NCBI GenBank assembly: GCA_949130485.1
Contig: OX422183.1
Coordinates: forward strand, 29,564,316 to 29,628,315
Reading direction: 5' to 3'
Source: Agelas oroides
Lineage: Eukaryota; Porifera; Demospongiae; Agelasida; Agelasidae
Length of the DNA stretch: 64,000 bases
Shown in pieces: positions 1-11,242 of the stretch (the first letter of the stretch is position 1; every line of letters begins with the position of its first letter). The notes under the pieces were generated by a model that was not told the origin of the DNA, searched no databases, and saw only the letters and a program-made list of their open reading frames with translations. Both the position numbers and the translations under genes were made by a program.

Positions 1-1498
1 TGGCATGTATAGTTTAGTCCATCATGATACAGTAGAGGAGTCTGTCAAGTGAGACTAACCGCACAAGAAGTTAAGCCTTGTCTCCAGGCTTTGGTGCTCA
101 CGCCATAGAGCTAGGCCTATAGGGACAAGGCTCGGAAAAATAATGTCAAATAATGCCATACTTGGAGCTATGCCACACAGTCCACACTTTTACGACAGTA
201 TCGTACATATACCTCTAGAGAGAGCTTTCATCCGCCTCCTTTGGACCAAATTATTGGGAGTACGAGTGAGTAAACTCGAGTTACGTAGACACTGCGCCAC
301 TATTCACCTTTGAACCTAGTATGGCATGTGAGGGGGCATCAAATGGCATGTACTTCAGTCATATATATATGTTTTGAGCTATGAGTGGATGCTTTTTTCA
401 CTCATTCCATCTGAAGGATGTTTGGTGTGAGCATCATAAGTAGGCAAAGATACAAACTATTCGGTCTCCTTAGCTGGACTGGTGGATTTCATCTCCTCTC
501 TCAGTTGTCTAAGTTTCCATGAGTCAAGGTTTTCTTTCATTGACATGCAGGGTATAGTGTATGCCGAAAACATGAGCCATGCTGATTGCAGACTGGTGGT
601 ACCCTGCAGTCAGTGTGTCAGGTTTTCAGTTTGGGGTACTCATTCAGTTTAGAGTATTCTTTCAAACTGACAGTCGTACTGTGTTTCACCGTGTACTATG
701 AAGGGTAGCTATATCTACAAATGTCTATCTTCACAAGGGCGGCGTAGATGGTCTGGCTGGTCTGGCAAATGCTGGACCACTTTCTCTAACTATGCACAAC
801 ACCGGTGCACTTTAAACCCATCTTAAGGGGGTGGGACCAGGTACCAGGTGGCTTAGCAGTAGGGTTAGGCGGATTATGCTGGCACAATTTTCAGAATAGT
901 AGGCACCAAAGCATTGAGCATTATGCGGGAATAATAGGTACATTTTGAGCATAATGTGTCTGTGGTAGACTGATAGTCTCGTCCTAGCTCAGACTGTGTC
1001 CCAGTCACAGACCATCAGGCTTCATATTAGCATTGAGTTGCTATTGCCTGACCCTAATGCATAATCTGCTTTGCATTAAACCTTATAAATAAAAATAAAT
1101 AAATAAAAAAAGTATCTGGTCCGCATACTCGGGCCCCAGGCCCAGTGATAGAGTCCTCACATTGCATGGCAACTTAAAGGAAGAGCTGCCATCTTACCTG
1201 GACAAGGCCACTGATTTATCCCCAAATCATGACCCCCTAGTATTCTACCGAACGAAATCTCCCGACCCACCACCAGCCTTCACCAGCTGCATCAGAAAGG
1301 GCCTTTTCCCTACACTCTATGATTTGGAGCAATCGCAGCCGGAGTCTGCACTACATTAAACTTTCCAAGATGTTGCAGTTCAATGATCAATGAACTACCA
1401 TCCTGTTTCAATTTACTTTTTCTGTACACTGTAAAATAATTATTTGAACATACAAGAAATAATGGGGCATAATAGGCAAATTTTAGGCATAAGGCCAT
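1..1498. other. No gene recognised
   Basis: Noncoding-looking AT-rich sequence. I see no conserved protein, RNA gene or clear repeat ends. The phrase GCATAATAGG and near variants recur around 920-960 and 1460-1490, and an A/T-rich AAATAAATAA tract lies near 1085. Open frames here are short and unlike any family I know. Confidence 0.5.
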
Positions 1499-1741
1499 GG
1501 TAAGTAAAGCCATTGTTTCTCAGGTCCAGCCCATCAGATACAGCAGAAACTTCAGTACGAACGCGCGCAAATCGGCAGATGCCGCTTCTCTCGTGTATGA
1601 CCTGCATGTGTTGTGTATTAAAGGTTCCTTGCTTGTCCTGTTTGTGGTTTCGTGTGGATTTCCCTACTGAATTAAAAAGAACTGCCCGCCCGCCTCTAAA
1701 GTAGGGAAAGGTTTGCCTGAGAAACAATGGATTTACTTACC
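1499..1741. mobile_element. Short TIR element, GGTAAGTAAA family, copy 1
   Basis: The ends form an inverted repeat of about 26 bp beginning GGTAAGTAAAGCCATTG on the left, with its complement on the right and one mismatch. A second copy with the same ends and similar interior lies at 62,884-63,158. The interior has no open frame of note, so this is a non-autonomous DNA element (MITE). The superfamily is not clear because I cannot define a target duplication. Confidence 0.75.
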
Positions 1742-1742
1742 A

Positions 1743-2075
1743 TTAACCACTCATTACACCGAACACATAACATGCGGGGGCCAGTGAGACATCCAAGACA
1801 TATAGACCCATAAACCGCTGCTCTCCTTGGAGGGTGAGCCTGGCCGTGACGGGTTAGGACAGCATGCTTGTCAGCCGGGGCTAGCTTTAGGCCCCACATC
1901 AGGCCACATGCATAGATACCAGTAGATGCTTAGGAAAGTAGGAAGCCTGGATAAGGGTGAATAATCCCGACCCGGCTGACAAGGCCCTAATTGCAGGGGA
2001 ACCACAATCATGCATGCAAGGACTGTAAATACGCTTGGGGGGTAATGAGGGAGGCAAGTCCTCCCGACACGGCCC
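1743..2075 (+). repeat. Direct repeat, left copy (~330 bp)
   Basis: This stretch recurs in direct orientation at 2,348-2,660 with high identity; the right copy lacks two short internal pieces. About 270 bp separate the copies. Terminal direct repeats around a very short interior could be a miniature LTR-type element (TRIM), but the ends do not show convincing TG...CA, so a simple local duplication is equally possible. Confidence 0.7.
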
Positions 2076-2347
2076 GGCTCAATCACGTCTATAAAGATGG
2101 AAAAGAGATTTGTCCAAAAGAGGGAGGGTTGTATGGGTGGGCAAATAAAGGACAAGACAGAGTTCTAGCAGCCGCAGATGGCAAGCGAGGGCGCAGCACG
2201 AGGTAACAGTACTGAACAGCGCATGCGTACAAGCGATAGGTTGGGCACAGAGGAGTAGGCGTGTGATGAGCACATGCATGCTACTAAACAGAGGCGGGGC
2301 TAAGCGCCCATTCGTGGTTAACTTAGTTTAACTACCTTAAACCACAT

Positions 2348-2660
2348 TTAACCACTCATTACACCGAACACATAACATGCGGGGGCCAGTGAGACATCCA
2401 AGACATATAGACCCATAAACCGCTGCTCTCCTTGGAGGGTGAGCCTGGCCATGACGGGTTAGGACAGCATGCTTGTCAGCCGGGGCTAGCTTTAGGCCCC
2501 ACATGCATAGATACCAGTAGATGCTTAGGAAAGTAGGAAACCAGAATAATCCCGACCCGGCTGACAAGGGCCTAATTGCAGGGTAACCACAATCATGCAT
2601 GCAAGGACTGTAAATACGCTTGGGGGGTAATGAGGGAGGCAAGTCCTCCCGACATGGCCC
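2348..2660 (+). repeat. Direct repeat, right copy
   Basis: Second copy of the 1,743-2,075 repeat. Homology starts at TTAACCACTCATTACACCG and stops at the shared GGCCC, sharply at both sides. Protein-like frames on the minus strand in both copies follow from the DNA identity and do not indicate a gene. Confidence 0.7.
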
Positions 2661-2829
2661 AGTAGACAAAGTCCCACCCCCAAGGATAACAGGCGCGTAT
2701 ATGTGTTACATGAAGAAATTAATTGACAGCCCTAGTGAACAATCGACACACCGAAGGCAACATTCAGGTACAAATAGTACAACGACAACCTAGTTAATGC
2801 ACAAATGACGGGACAATGCAGCCAAACTA

Positions 2830-3276
2830 CACTGCAAAAACAAGTTGGTTGTTTTAACCACAGAGTGGTTACCATGGTTGCAGACAAGCTGGAGAGACAG
2901 TGGTTATGAGAGGTTTGCTTTGGTATGGAAGTCTAATTGCATAAGGCAACCCAAGATGCAGCAGCCCAATTTAGCATACAACCACAATACACTGACAACC
3001 CTCAGAACATCTGTGAGGGAATCACCTGCTGGCATTAGGAGCATGAAAGGTCCTTACTACAACTTTGAAGTGCATTTGTTGTGACTCATTCACAGATGTT
3101 CTGAAGGTTGTTAGTGTATTGTGGTTGTAAGAGGAACTGGGCAGCTGCATCTTGGGTTGCCTTATGCAATTAGACTTCCATATCAAAGCAAACCTCTCAT
3201 AACCACTGTCTCTCCAGCTTGTCTGCAACCAGGGTAACCACTCTGTGGTTAAAACAACCAACTTGTTTTTGCAGTG
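2830..3276. mobile_element. 447-bp fold-back element, CACTGCAAAAAC ends
   Basis: Left and right halves are inverted copies of each other over roughly 200 bp with few mismatches; a short unpaired centre lies near 3,020-3,070. The termini read TACACTGCAAAAACAAG and its complement, flanked by TA on both sides, which fits but does not prove a TA target duplication. Fragments with the same end (GGTAACCACTCTGTGGT...TTTTGCAG) occur near 12,440-12,720, 20,675-20,735, 22,000-22,060, 54,215-54,280 and 54,610-54,680, so this is a dispersed family. Confidence 0.85.
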
Positions 3277-3528
3277 TAGCTGGTGCAATCCTCACGTAAG
3301 TAAGGGAATCGCTACAACTGCACTTAAAGTCAGGTGACCTCTCCAGACTATAAACTGTCTCATCAGGTTGCAAGCGACAACCTGTGCAAGACTATATAAA
3401 TGGGTCAGAATTAGGACTTTGGATATCAAGACGTCAACATAAATTTTTCTTGTACAGTGATGAACAGTATGCATTATGTACGCACAACTCTGTTTATGCA
3501 TATAATGCTGCAAGTAATGGCACAGATT

Positions 3529-4797
3529 TTAAACTTTTCTAGCAATAACTGTTTCCTTTCTTTGTGCGAGAACTGCCAGTGCTTCATCTGTACAACCATA
3601 AAGCCATATTGTGTCAAGACCGGACCTTTCTCCTAACAACAGGCGCCATCGGTTATGCCAACTATCTTCGCCAACATAAGCTGACTTTAATACTCGGTGA
3701 GTTGAAGGATCAATTTCAGACCTCCCATGACACACGTGATAGTTATCAAAAACGAGCATCATTCCGGGTTGCAGAACAAATCCCTGCTTATACTTTGGAT
3801 CAGCTAGTAATGTTTGTAGTTTCTTGTATGCATCATAGTACTTCATAATAAAGTTATCATCATGGGATACTAAACTAACTCCAACATCTTTTCCTGGACG
3901 AATGCGAACCCACTTGATGTTGTTTCCATCCATGTTGACTACTGGTTCTTCATACATGAAATTTCTCTGGTACATTCGTACATCTGAAGGGTCACATTCT
4001 TCTTCGACAGTCAATCGATGGCGTGCACGCCTTAGAGGTGTTGTACTCAGAACATGAAATGTTTCCGGATCCTCTTGCCTTAGATCTTCAAGCACCTTGA
4101 AAGCATCTACAAGGAACGTTTTTGTGTCCAGCTTGGGTGTATTCAATTCAGTACAGAGAAAAGCTGCGAGTTTAGGATGGGGAGAATAATCAATGTAGTT
4201 ATTGTGCATTTCAAGATTCTTTACAGCATAGGACAACTGTACTGATTTGGTTTTCGGTGTGGCTTGAAGAGTACAAACATCAATAGGATGGTATACCCTC
4301 TTCCATAGAGGTCCAACCATTGTTAGAAAATCAACTATTCCCTTCTCAGTAGGTGGGCACCCATGGACACAAATCGCTCCCCATTTTCGTAGGTCTTTCA
4401 TCCATGACTCAAAGCGCTCCTCCTTTGTGGAGAATTCGTGCTGTGGTAGCTCATTCTCGTTAGTCCATAGAATCCTCTCCTCCACTATGGATCTGGAAAG
4501 CTTTGGTAAGCTTTGAGCATCTTGTACTCTTAGCCACGGGACAATGAAACTCGTAGTGTGGTCCTCCCATTGGACTCGAATGTTCTCTTCTGCTCCTTGG
4601 TCAGTAATATGCTCAGCTGCGATGATCGGCAGACCTTTCATGATGAAGTCAGAATGCTCAGGGTGGTACTCACACGAATCATGAAAAAACTGCGGGTCTC
4701 GCACGGACGCTCGCAACCACGTACTTGGGTAGGCACTCTCAGTTCCGTCTCCCCACGTCACCCTCAGCAGTCGTGGAAAGTGAGACAACGCTCTCAC
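3529..4797 (-). CDS. Gamma-butyrobetaine dioxygenase-like protein, altered iron site
   Basis: Continuous 422-codon frame homologous along its length to the gamma-butyrobetaine/trimethyllysine dioxygenase family (BBOX1/TMLHE; Fe(II)/2-oxoglutarate enzymes of carnitine synthesis). Seen: the N-terminal small domain with TWGDGTESAYPSTWLR (14-29) and its second strand VQWEDH...WLR (75-90), then the TauD-like core. The distal histidine H357 lies in FDNYHVCHGR, and R368 matches the 2-oxoglutarate arginine. Two departures are notable: the HxD iron motif reads H198-N-N200, and the zinc cysteines of BBOX1's N domain are absent. The frame opens with GTG where a start is expected; the first in-frame ATG is residue 53, inside the conserved fold, so the start is lost, near-cognate, or in an upstream exon. 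A TATA-like TATATAG lies about 45 bp upstream. Length exceeds human BBOX1 (387), mostly at the C-terminus. It may be a pseudoenzyme or a decaying intronless copy; homology is firm, activity doubtful. Confidence 0.85.
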   Translation of the reverse strand: MRALSHFPRLLRVTWGDGTESAYPSTWLRASVRDPQFFHDSCEYHPEHSDFIMKGLPIIAAEHITDQGAEENIRVQWEDHTTSFIVPWLRVQDAQSLPKLSRSIVEERILWTNENELPQHEFSTKEERFESWMKDLRKWGAICVHGCPPTEKGIVDFLTMVGPLWKRVYHPIDVCTLQATPKTKSVQLSYAVKNLEMHNNYIDYSPHPKLAAFLCTELNTPKLDTKTFLVDAFKVLEDLRQEDPETFHVLSTTPLRRARHRLTVEEECDPSDVRMYQRNFMYEEPVVNMDGNNIKWVRIRPGKDVGVSLVSHDDNFIMKYYDAYKKLQTLLADPKYKQGFVLQPGMMLVFDNYHVCHGRSEIDPSTHRVLKSAYVGEDSWHNRWRLLLGERSGLDTIWLYGCTDEALAVLAQRKETVIARKV

Positions 4798-4922
4798 ACA
4801 AAAGCTAGTTCAAAGCATCTTTAGTACAATATAAACTGGACTATATAATGGACTGAACTTCAACACGTAAAGTTGCCTAGTCACGTGTCCAATTATTCAC
4901 ATAGTTTCCGGGCGGGAAGCGA

Positions 4923-4985
4923 GCAGTGTGGGGTCAAATAATCGTGCAGTGTGGGGTCAAATAATCGTGCAGTGTGGGGTCAAAT
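4923..4985 (+). repeat. 23-bp tandem repeat, 2.7 copies
   Basis: GCAGTGTGGGGTCAAATAAT plus CGT is repeated head to tail, with identical units. It lies about 125 bp upstream of the dioxygenase-like frame, in what would be its promoter region. No function can be assigned. Confidence 0.85.
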
Positions 4986-4989
4986 CTCG

Positions 4990-5444
4990 TAACGCTCAGG
5001 AATGCAATCTACAGCGGCGCACATAGGAATGCAAGTACAGCTGCACGCGTGCGAGGTAGAAATGGAGTCGGATGCAGAGAGAGGAGGAGATTAACTAGTG
5101 CAGGAACACTGTGGAGCCAGAGGAGGTAGTGCAGGTATACGGATTTTGTATACGTACGTTACGTCTTCCGGTGATATCCGTTATGATAATCGGAATTATG
5201 CGGTTGTCGTACAACGAAAGAGCTGTGCCAGACGGCAGATTTCGGCACCATCTGTTCCAAGCTGTGTTCATGCGAACGACCTATCCTTCAAGATATATGT
5301 ATTTCAGGTGGCCAAGGGTCCACACAGCTGTCGAGACCGCTGCTACTGCTCCCGTCGGTATGTGAGAACGCTGTAAAAGCCGGGTCCAGCTTCAAGCCTC
5401 TGAAATTGGTGAGATTCAAGCGCCCATAGCGCATGAACGCAGGG
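4990..5444. other. No gene recognised
   Basis: Relatively GC-rich sequence between the 23-bp repeat and the satellite. Two overlapping plus-strand frames of 84-92 codons occur at 5,098-5,376, but neither resembles a known family. It could include an upstream exon or promoter of the dioxygenase-like gene, without direct support. Confidence 0.35.
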
Positions 5445-6010
5445 TGCTATCAAGACCGGACTTGCACCAGATTAAAGATCTGTTTCTGTGCTTTCTGAAA
5501 ATCCTCACATGATGGGGTGACATCCCCATTAGATTTGGAGCTATAAGCCCGTGAAGTTAACCATGTTTTGTGGTTTTGGTGTGCATGGGTAGCTTTGTCC
5601 AATCGTATCTCCTGAACCCTACCACCTATGGACATGAGACTCGAACCGTTGGATGCAGCAAAGATTGAAGTTTATAAGGGTATGTAAAAGTATTGTGACA
5701 TCCCCATCAGATATGGAGCTGTGAGCCCGTGAAATAAACCATTTTTCATGATTTTGATGCACACGGGTAAATTTGTGTGACTGTATCTCTTGAACCCTTC
5801 CCTCTACAGACACGAAACTTGCACCATTGGATACAGCAAAGATTGAAGTTTATAAAGACATGTTCAAGCATAGTGACATCCCCATCACAATTGAAGCTGT
5901 GAGTCCTTGAAGTAAACCATGTTTCATGGTTCTGTACGCATTGGTAATTTTGTGGGACCATAATATCTCCTGAACCCTACAACCTTAGAAACTTGTACCG
6001 TAGGACACAG
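5445..6010. repeat. ~175-bp satellite, about 3 units, array 1
   Basis: Three diverged tandem units share landmarks in fixed order: GTGACATCCCCAT, then TTTGGAGCTRTRAGCC, GAARTWAACCAT, TATCTCYTGAACCC and GCAAAGATTGAAGTTTATAA. The same landmark order occurs in a second array at 31,490-31,995. Unit length is near that of a nucleosome repeat. Units have drifted enough that this is an old array. No coding role is evident. Confidence 0.8.
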
Positions 6011-6552
6011 CAAGCAATTTGTATTTGTAGTATGCCTCTGAACATCCATGCATTCAATACACTGAATTGCATTTGTTTTCAGGAACACTCTAAAGCCAGA
6101 CAGTAAATTGGTCTGCATGCTTTACCACAAATTTTTTTTACAGATACTCTGATGTGGACACTCTAAAGCAACTACATGTAGCATTTAGCTATCTGCCTCC
6201 ATCTTGAACCTAATATTAGTATGAAAAGTTTTGTTAACTACAACCTATCTTTATAACCTGGGTATGTTATACTATATTAGCATTTTTATGTATCCATTGC
6301 ACAAGTTGCATAAAGTTTAAAAAACCCCACAATTTTACGGAAATATAGCGGAAACGGCCACGCATGCGGAAGCAGTCGATACGGATCAAGAACAAAGAAC
6401 GTCCCCTCAGTGAAGTCATGTGGGCGTGGCACCGGGGTCACGTGACAAGTGGGCGGGGCCTTGCAATTACTTGGACACGTGGGTGGAGCTCAGTGCAATC
6501 AGCAACAACCCGCACAGGCCTGGAAACGAGGCTAGGTATTCGAGACACAATT
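6011..6552. other. No gene recognised
   Basis: AT-rich spacer followed by a GC-rich stretch from about 6,410 (GTGGGCGTGGC and similar). A fold-back-type end GGCCTGGAAACGAGGCT at about 6,518 sits just left of the LINE. A frame running from 6,364 into the LINE is accidental in its first ~60 codons. Confidence 0.4.
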
Positions 6553-7023
6553 CCCGCTACTGCTGTCAATGTATCCACAGCTGTTGTTTCTAACCCAATC
6601 GAGGTTGTATCTGTCAATCTAATGCTCCGTAAACCGATTACTATATGTTGTATCTACAACCCCCCTTGTAACGACAACCTCCAGCTAAATGAAATCATAT
6701 TGTACCTATCTGAAATACTCCACTCAAACCCAAGAAACTCTATAGTTCTTGTCGGAGATTTGAATCTCCCTGATGTTATTTGGGACAGCCTCACAGCTAC
6801 ATCAAGTGCTTCTAGGAATTTTTGTGACTTCATTTTTGACAATGCCCTTTTACAAATCAACGACAAGCCTACACACACTGGAGGTAACATTCTTGACCTC
6901 ATCATAAAACTCAGACGATTGTGTTCGAAATCTTACTATTCATTCCTCTGGTCATCTAGTTATATCAGATCACTTCACTCTCACTTTCCATCTGTCTACC
7001 CCTCTACCATCCTACTCTCGCTA
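6553..7023 (+). pseudogene. LINE endonuclease domain, 5' part missing
   Basis: C-terminal part of the exonuclease-endonuclease-phosphatase domain. TICCIYNPP is at about 6,640-6,670, VLVGDLNLPD (metal-binding Asp) at about 6,750-6,780, and the catalytic SDH is readable at about 6,965 only in the next frame. The reading frame therefore shifts by one base near 6,905-6,912, between the DLII and SDH segments. In intact LINEs of this type the domain is fused upstream of the RT in one protein. Confidence 0.8.
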
Positions 7024-7024
7024 T

Positions 7025-9244
7025 ATGCCAAAGTATGTTTACGATTATCCTAAGGCTGATTACAATGGACTCTGCTCCTATCTTCTTGACTTCGACTTCT
7101 CTCCATGTCTTCTGTTGCAAGATATTGAATTAGTGTGGTACGCAATCAAAAATGCTATTTATGAAGGTATGACCTTCTTCATCCCCAAAGTGAGATTGCG
7201 TCGTCACCAGTATCCTCGCTGGTTCACACCCGAGCTTAGACACTTATCCAAATGTCTACATACTCTACGTAAGAAAATATCTAAAAAACCCACACCCTAC
7301 CTCTGTAACAAACTAGAAAAGCAAAGTTCGAATCTTTGTGACAAAATTCAATCTGCAAAATCACTCTATGAGTCTAGACTTGTTGCAAACTTTGATGGTA
7401 ACTGTAATTTAAAGATCTACGACTACATACGGTCACTTTCCAACAGTAGCACTATTCCTTCCACTGTCTTTCTTAACACAGCTAGTGCTACTTCAGACTC
7501 GGAAAAGGCAGACCTGTTTAACACATTCTTCCACTCAGTGTACAAACCTAGCCTCAGCAACCCCTCTCTTCCACCCTCTCCTGAGCCTACCTTGACTTAT
7601 CCTAACATCACTAACATTTCATTTACAGAACTTGATGTATTCTCAGCTCTATCATCACTTGATCCAGCTAAGTCAATGGGTGTCGACTGTATTGGTTCAA
7701 AACTACTCAAACATTGTGCCCTAGCACTTTATATTCCTCTACACCACTTGTTCTCACTAAGCATCTCCAAGCATGCTATTCCTTCAGAATGGAAGCACCA
7801 CTCCATAACCCCCATCTACAAATCTGGAGAGAAATCTCTAGTTAGCAACTACCGACCTGTGTCACTCCTATGCATTACCTCAAAAGTTCTCGAACGCCTC
7901 ATCTACGACAACCTAAGTAGGTTCGTCTTATCCCATGGTATTATATCATCATCCCAGTTTGGCTTCCTCAAATACCGCTCCACCACACAACAACTCCTAG
8001 TTTTCCTGGACAATGTCCACCACATTCTCAACAGTAATGACGCTTGTGATGTTATATACTTGGATTTTAAAAAGGCATTTGACTCGGTGCCCCACTACAA
8101 ATTACTCTCAAAGATTTGGAAAATCGGTATTACTGGCAATTTATGGAAGTGGTTCCGTGAGTACCTTAACAATAGAGTCCAACACGTATCCATCAACGGT
8201 TCCAACTCCTCTATACTGCCTGTCCTCTCTGGAGTTCCCCAGGGAAGCATTCTCGGGCCTCTCCTATTCTTACTCTTCATCAATGACCTTCCTCAGTATG
8301 TACTGCACTCCATACCACTATTGTTTGCAGACGACACCAAATGTCTGTCCCCCATATCATCTCCTCTTGACCGTCAACATTTACAATCTGACCTCGACAA
8401 GCTCTCCAACTGGAGTTCTGAGTGGAAGCTGCTCTTCAATGAGTCCAAATGCTCACTGTTGTCCTTCAGTTCAAACAATTATAGCAGTTCCAACCTCTTT
8501 CCCTACTACATCAACAATTACGAAATCACTTCATGTACTCATCACAAGGATCTTGGCATCACTATGTCTTACGATCTCTCCTGGTCTAAGCATATTGCTC
8601 AAATCTCTTCCAAAGCATATCGTATTCTTGGTCTGGTCCGTAGAACTTTCTCGGCAACTAACAGCATCACAACAAGAAAGAGTTTATACATTTCCTTGGT
8701 CCGCTCACAACTGCTCTACGGTTCTCAGATTTGGAGACCTGTCTTGATTAAAGGTATAAAAAGTTTGGAACAAATCCAGCGTCGAGCAACAAAATTTATT
8801 CTAAACGGTCACTACACCAGTTACAGAAGTCGGCTTTTAAAATTACACTTGCTCCCTCTCATGATGACTTTGGAACTCCAAGATATATTGTTCTTTGTAA
8901 GAAGCTTAAAACAATCGGCTCTGAATTGCAGTTCTTTCAATATTTCCCAATATACTTCTTTCAGCTCTAATGCAACAAGATCAGGGAGCCACAGGAAACT
9001 CGTTCAGCCATTTGTAAAAACTAACAGATTCAAGAACTTTTATTTCAACAGATTTCCTCATCTATGGAATGCACTCCCACCAATTGACTTGCAACTAAGC
9101 TATGAATCAATCAAGATCAAGCTCACCAACTTATTCTGGAACTCATTCGTTCAGAACTTTGACAGCAACAACCCATGTTCATACCACTTCTGCTGTCCAT
9201 GCAGCAAGTGTTCACTACTGCCCAAGTCTACTTTTCTTCAGTAA
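7025..9244 (+). CDS. LINE reverse transcriptase (739 codons)
   Basis: Open frame carrying all main RT blocks of non-LTR elements: SITPIYKSGEK...NYRPVSLL, QFGFLKYRST, VIYLDFKKAFDSVPH, GVPQGSILGPLLFLLFINDLP, and the catalytic FADD box around residues 434-437, then the thumb region (DLGITMSYDLSW, SQLLYGSQIW, LEQIQRRATKFI) and a C-terminal Cys-containing tail (CCPCSKCS). The product would copy element RNA at a nicked target. The ATG at 7,025 is internal to the ancestral protein because the endonuclease lies upstream, so it is only the first ATG after the frame break. The ~740-residue region is essentially full length for this part of the ORF. Confidence 0.92.
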   Translation: MPKYVYDYPKADYNGLCSYLLDFDFSPCLLLQDIELVWYAIKNAIYEGMTFFIPKVRLRRHQYPRWFTPELRHLSKCLHTLRKKISKKPTPYLCNKLEKQSSNLCDKIQSAKSLYESRLVANFDGNCNLKIYDYIRSLSNSSTIPSTVFLNTASATSDSEKADLFNTFFHSVYKPSLSNPSLPPSPEPTLTYPNITNISFTELDVFSALSSLDPAKSMGVDCIGSKLLKHCALALYIPLHHLFSLSISKHAIPSEWKHHSITPIYKSGEKSLVSNYRPVSLLCITSKVLERLIYDNLSRFVLSHGIISSSQFGFLKYRSTTQQLLVFLDNVHHILNSNDACDVIYLDFKKAFDSVPHYKLLSKIWKIGITGNLWKWFREYLNNRVQHVSINGSNSSILPVLSGVPQGSILGPLLFLLFINDLPQYVLHSIPLLFADDTKCLSPISSPLDRQHLQSDLDKLSNWSSEWKLLFNESKCSLLSFSSNNYSSSNLFPYYINNYEITSCTHHKDLGITMSYDLSWSKHIAQISSKAYRILGLVRRTFSATNSITTRKSLYISLVRSQLLYGSQIWRPVLIKGIKSLEQIQRRATKFILNGHYTSYRSRLLKLHLLPLMMTLELQDILFFVRSLKQSALNCSSFNISQYTSFSSNATRSGSHRKLVQPFVKTNRFKNFYFNRFPHLWNALPPIDLQLSYESIKIKLTNLFWNSFVQNFDSNNPCSYHFCCPCSKCSLLPKSTFLQ

Positions 9245-9534
9245 CTAACTAATGATTTCCACTTCAGTCAACAATTGGATAATCCATGTCATGTCATGCT
9301 ACTTTGAATTTGAACTAAATCATGATTAACTTCACAAAGCACTACTATTATAATCTGCTCAAAATTAATATTTGTATTAGTCATTGTGCTATTGTTTGTT
9401 GTGTTTCACTTTGATTTGTTCAGGCTGCTATCCCTCTCTGTAGCAGTCCTTCAGCACTGTACTTTGTATCAGCTTCACTCCTCACCCACACTTGAGTTCT
9501 ACATATTCTGTCATGTCATACTGTGCTGTAAAGC

Positions 9535-9742
<208 letters not shown>

Positions 9743-10026
9743 CCCAAATACCACACCAAACCATGCTATTACATATACTAATAGTAGATATAGTGATACA
9801 CTATTTTGTGTCACGTTCACGCAACAGCATAATTACTTGCAGTCCTGGGTTAATAAATCAAATGGAAACTTAGGTCTCAGGTTAGAGGTGCATTCCCGAT
9901 AGTTGCATGCACATAGGCATCTTGTAGCTAAAACAACTACACAATACAAAGAAATCATGCCTACCGGCAGAGGGCTCCCCTCTCTCTACCCATTCCCAAA
10001 CCAATGACCCAGATGCTAAACGAATA

Positions 10027-10435
10027 CACTGTAAAAAAAAAAATTGGGTTGCTTCAACCAAATTTCGGTCATCTCAATTGCATGCTTGTTGTGTACGTGA
10101 CACAAAGTGCAAGGAATGCTAACAATTTCAGTGAAAGTGTAGTTAAAAAGCTTCTCCCCTTTGTTAACTTAGAATCACTGATGGAAGGCCTATACTGAAT
10201 CAACATTTCTGGTGAGATTGTTTCTTTGCTCCTAGACATCTAGGAGCTTCTTGGTTGCATGATTATATGCTAGAAATGCCAGGAATGTAGCCATTTAGGT
10301 CTTCTGAAAAAAGAGACTGATTAAAGTAAAGTTCCTCAATGGACTTCAAATACCTATTTGGCAGCACTCCTTGGATATGGCTACTGATGCAACTGATACA
10401 ACCAAAAGTATGGTTGAAATTGTTTCCACTTCACC
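10027..10435 (+). mobile_element. CACTGTAAAAA-ended element (copy-1 duplicate)
   Basis: Homologue of the better-preserved 420-bp element at 25,431-25,850. The left end CACTGTAAAAA followed by TTGGGTTGCTTCAACCAAAT is clear; the right end is degraded. The same insertion is at 43,217-43,612 in the duplicate, so it predates the segmental duplication. Confidence 0.7.
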
Positions 10436-11242
10436 CTTGTTTCTGTGGTAACAGGTGGTTATTATTTTCCATATACGGACAGGAAGTTGTATAGTCTGTT
10501 TCATATACCACAGGAAGTTGTAAAATGATGTTTCCTATGAGACACCTTGTTTACAGTATAAACTACTTTGCATGTTTTATAATAACGTACCTTGTTTACA
10601 GTGTAAACTACCTTGTATGTTTACTAATAACAGCAAGGACAGATCGGGTTGGAGACATAATGCATCTTAGTTTATGGTTTACAATAACCACCCTTGTTGT
10701 TGGGTTCGCCCTCGGAATCTGGTTGTTATTGACCATAAATCCAGCCTACTATGCATTATCTATTACATAACCCAAGTGTTGTTACAATGTAGCCTTGACT
10801 TCAAATATGTATCCACACTCTCACTGCTTTCTGGTCTTTGGCAAAAGCGTTATCTTCTGATATGATGTAATTGCTGTTAAGCATGTCATGGACCCCAGAT
10901 GTTTTGAGCTTGGTGGTGCTACACCTTGCTGACATGTTTGCCCTTCTCCATGAGCCTGCACAATATCACTCTCGAGATCCTCAATGTGGAAGAGATCAGA
11001 GCCCCAATTATTCTGCCTCCTCTCTGACAACCCATCACAGATAATAATTAGCTGTCTAAAGATTTCGAGTGTAACAACTTCCCTTGTCAAATAAACTGAA
11101 TCCCATGATCCTGGATGAAGCAGTGGCACACATAACCTGTTATCCATGAGGCATATCTTACGTGAGCCTGTGTGTGGGACAATGCCCTAAAGTATGTCGA
11201 TCCTGGAATTATCACAAGTTACTCACCTTCAGTAATCCCAAT

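Noticed and set aside
2085-2340. LTR-retrotransposon interior between the direct repeats
   Set aside because: The interior is too short and I see no primer-binding or polypurine site; kept only as a weak TRIM hypothesis.
8013-8747. 244-codon plus-strand frame
   Set aside because: Shadow of the LINE reverse transcriptase in another frame.
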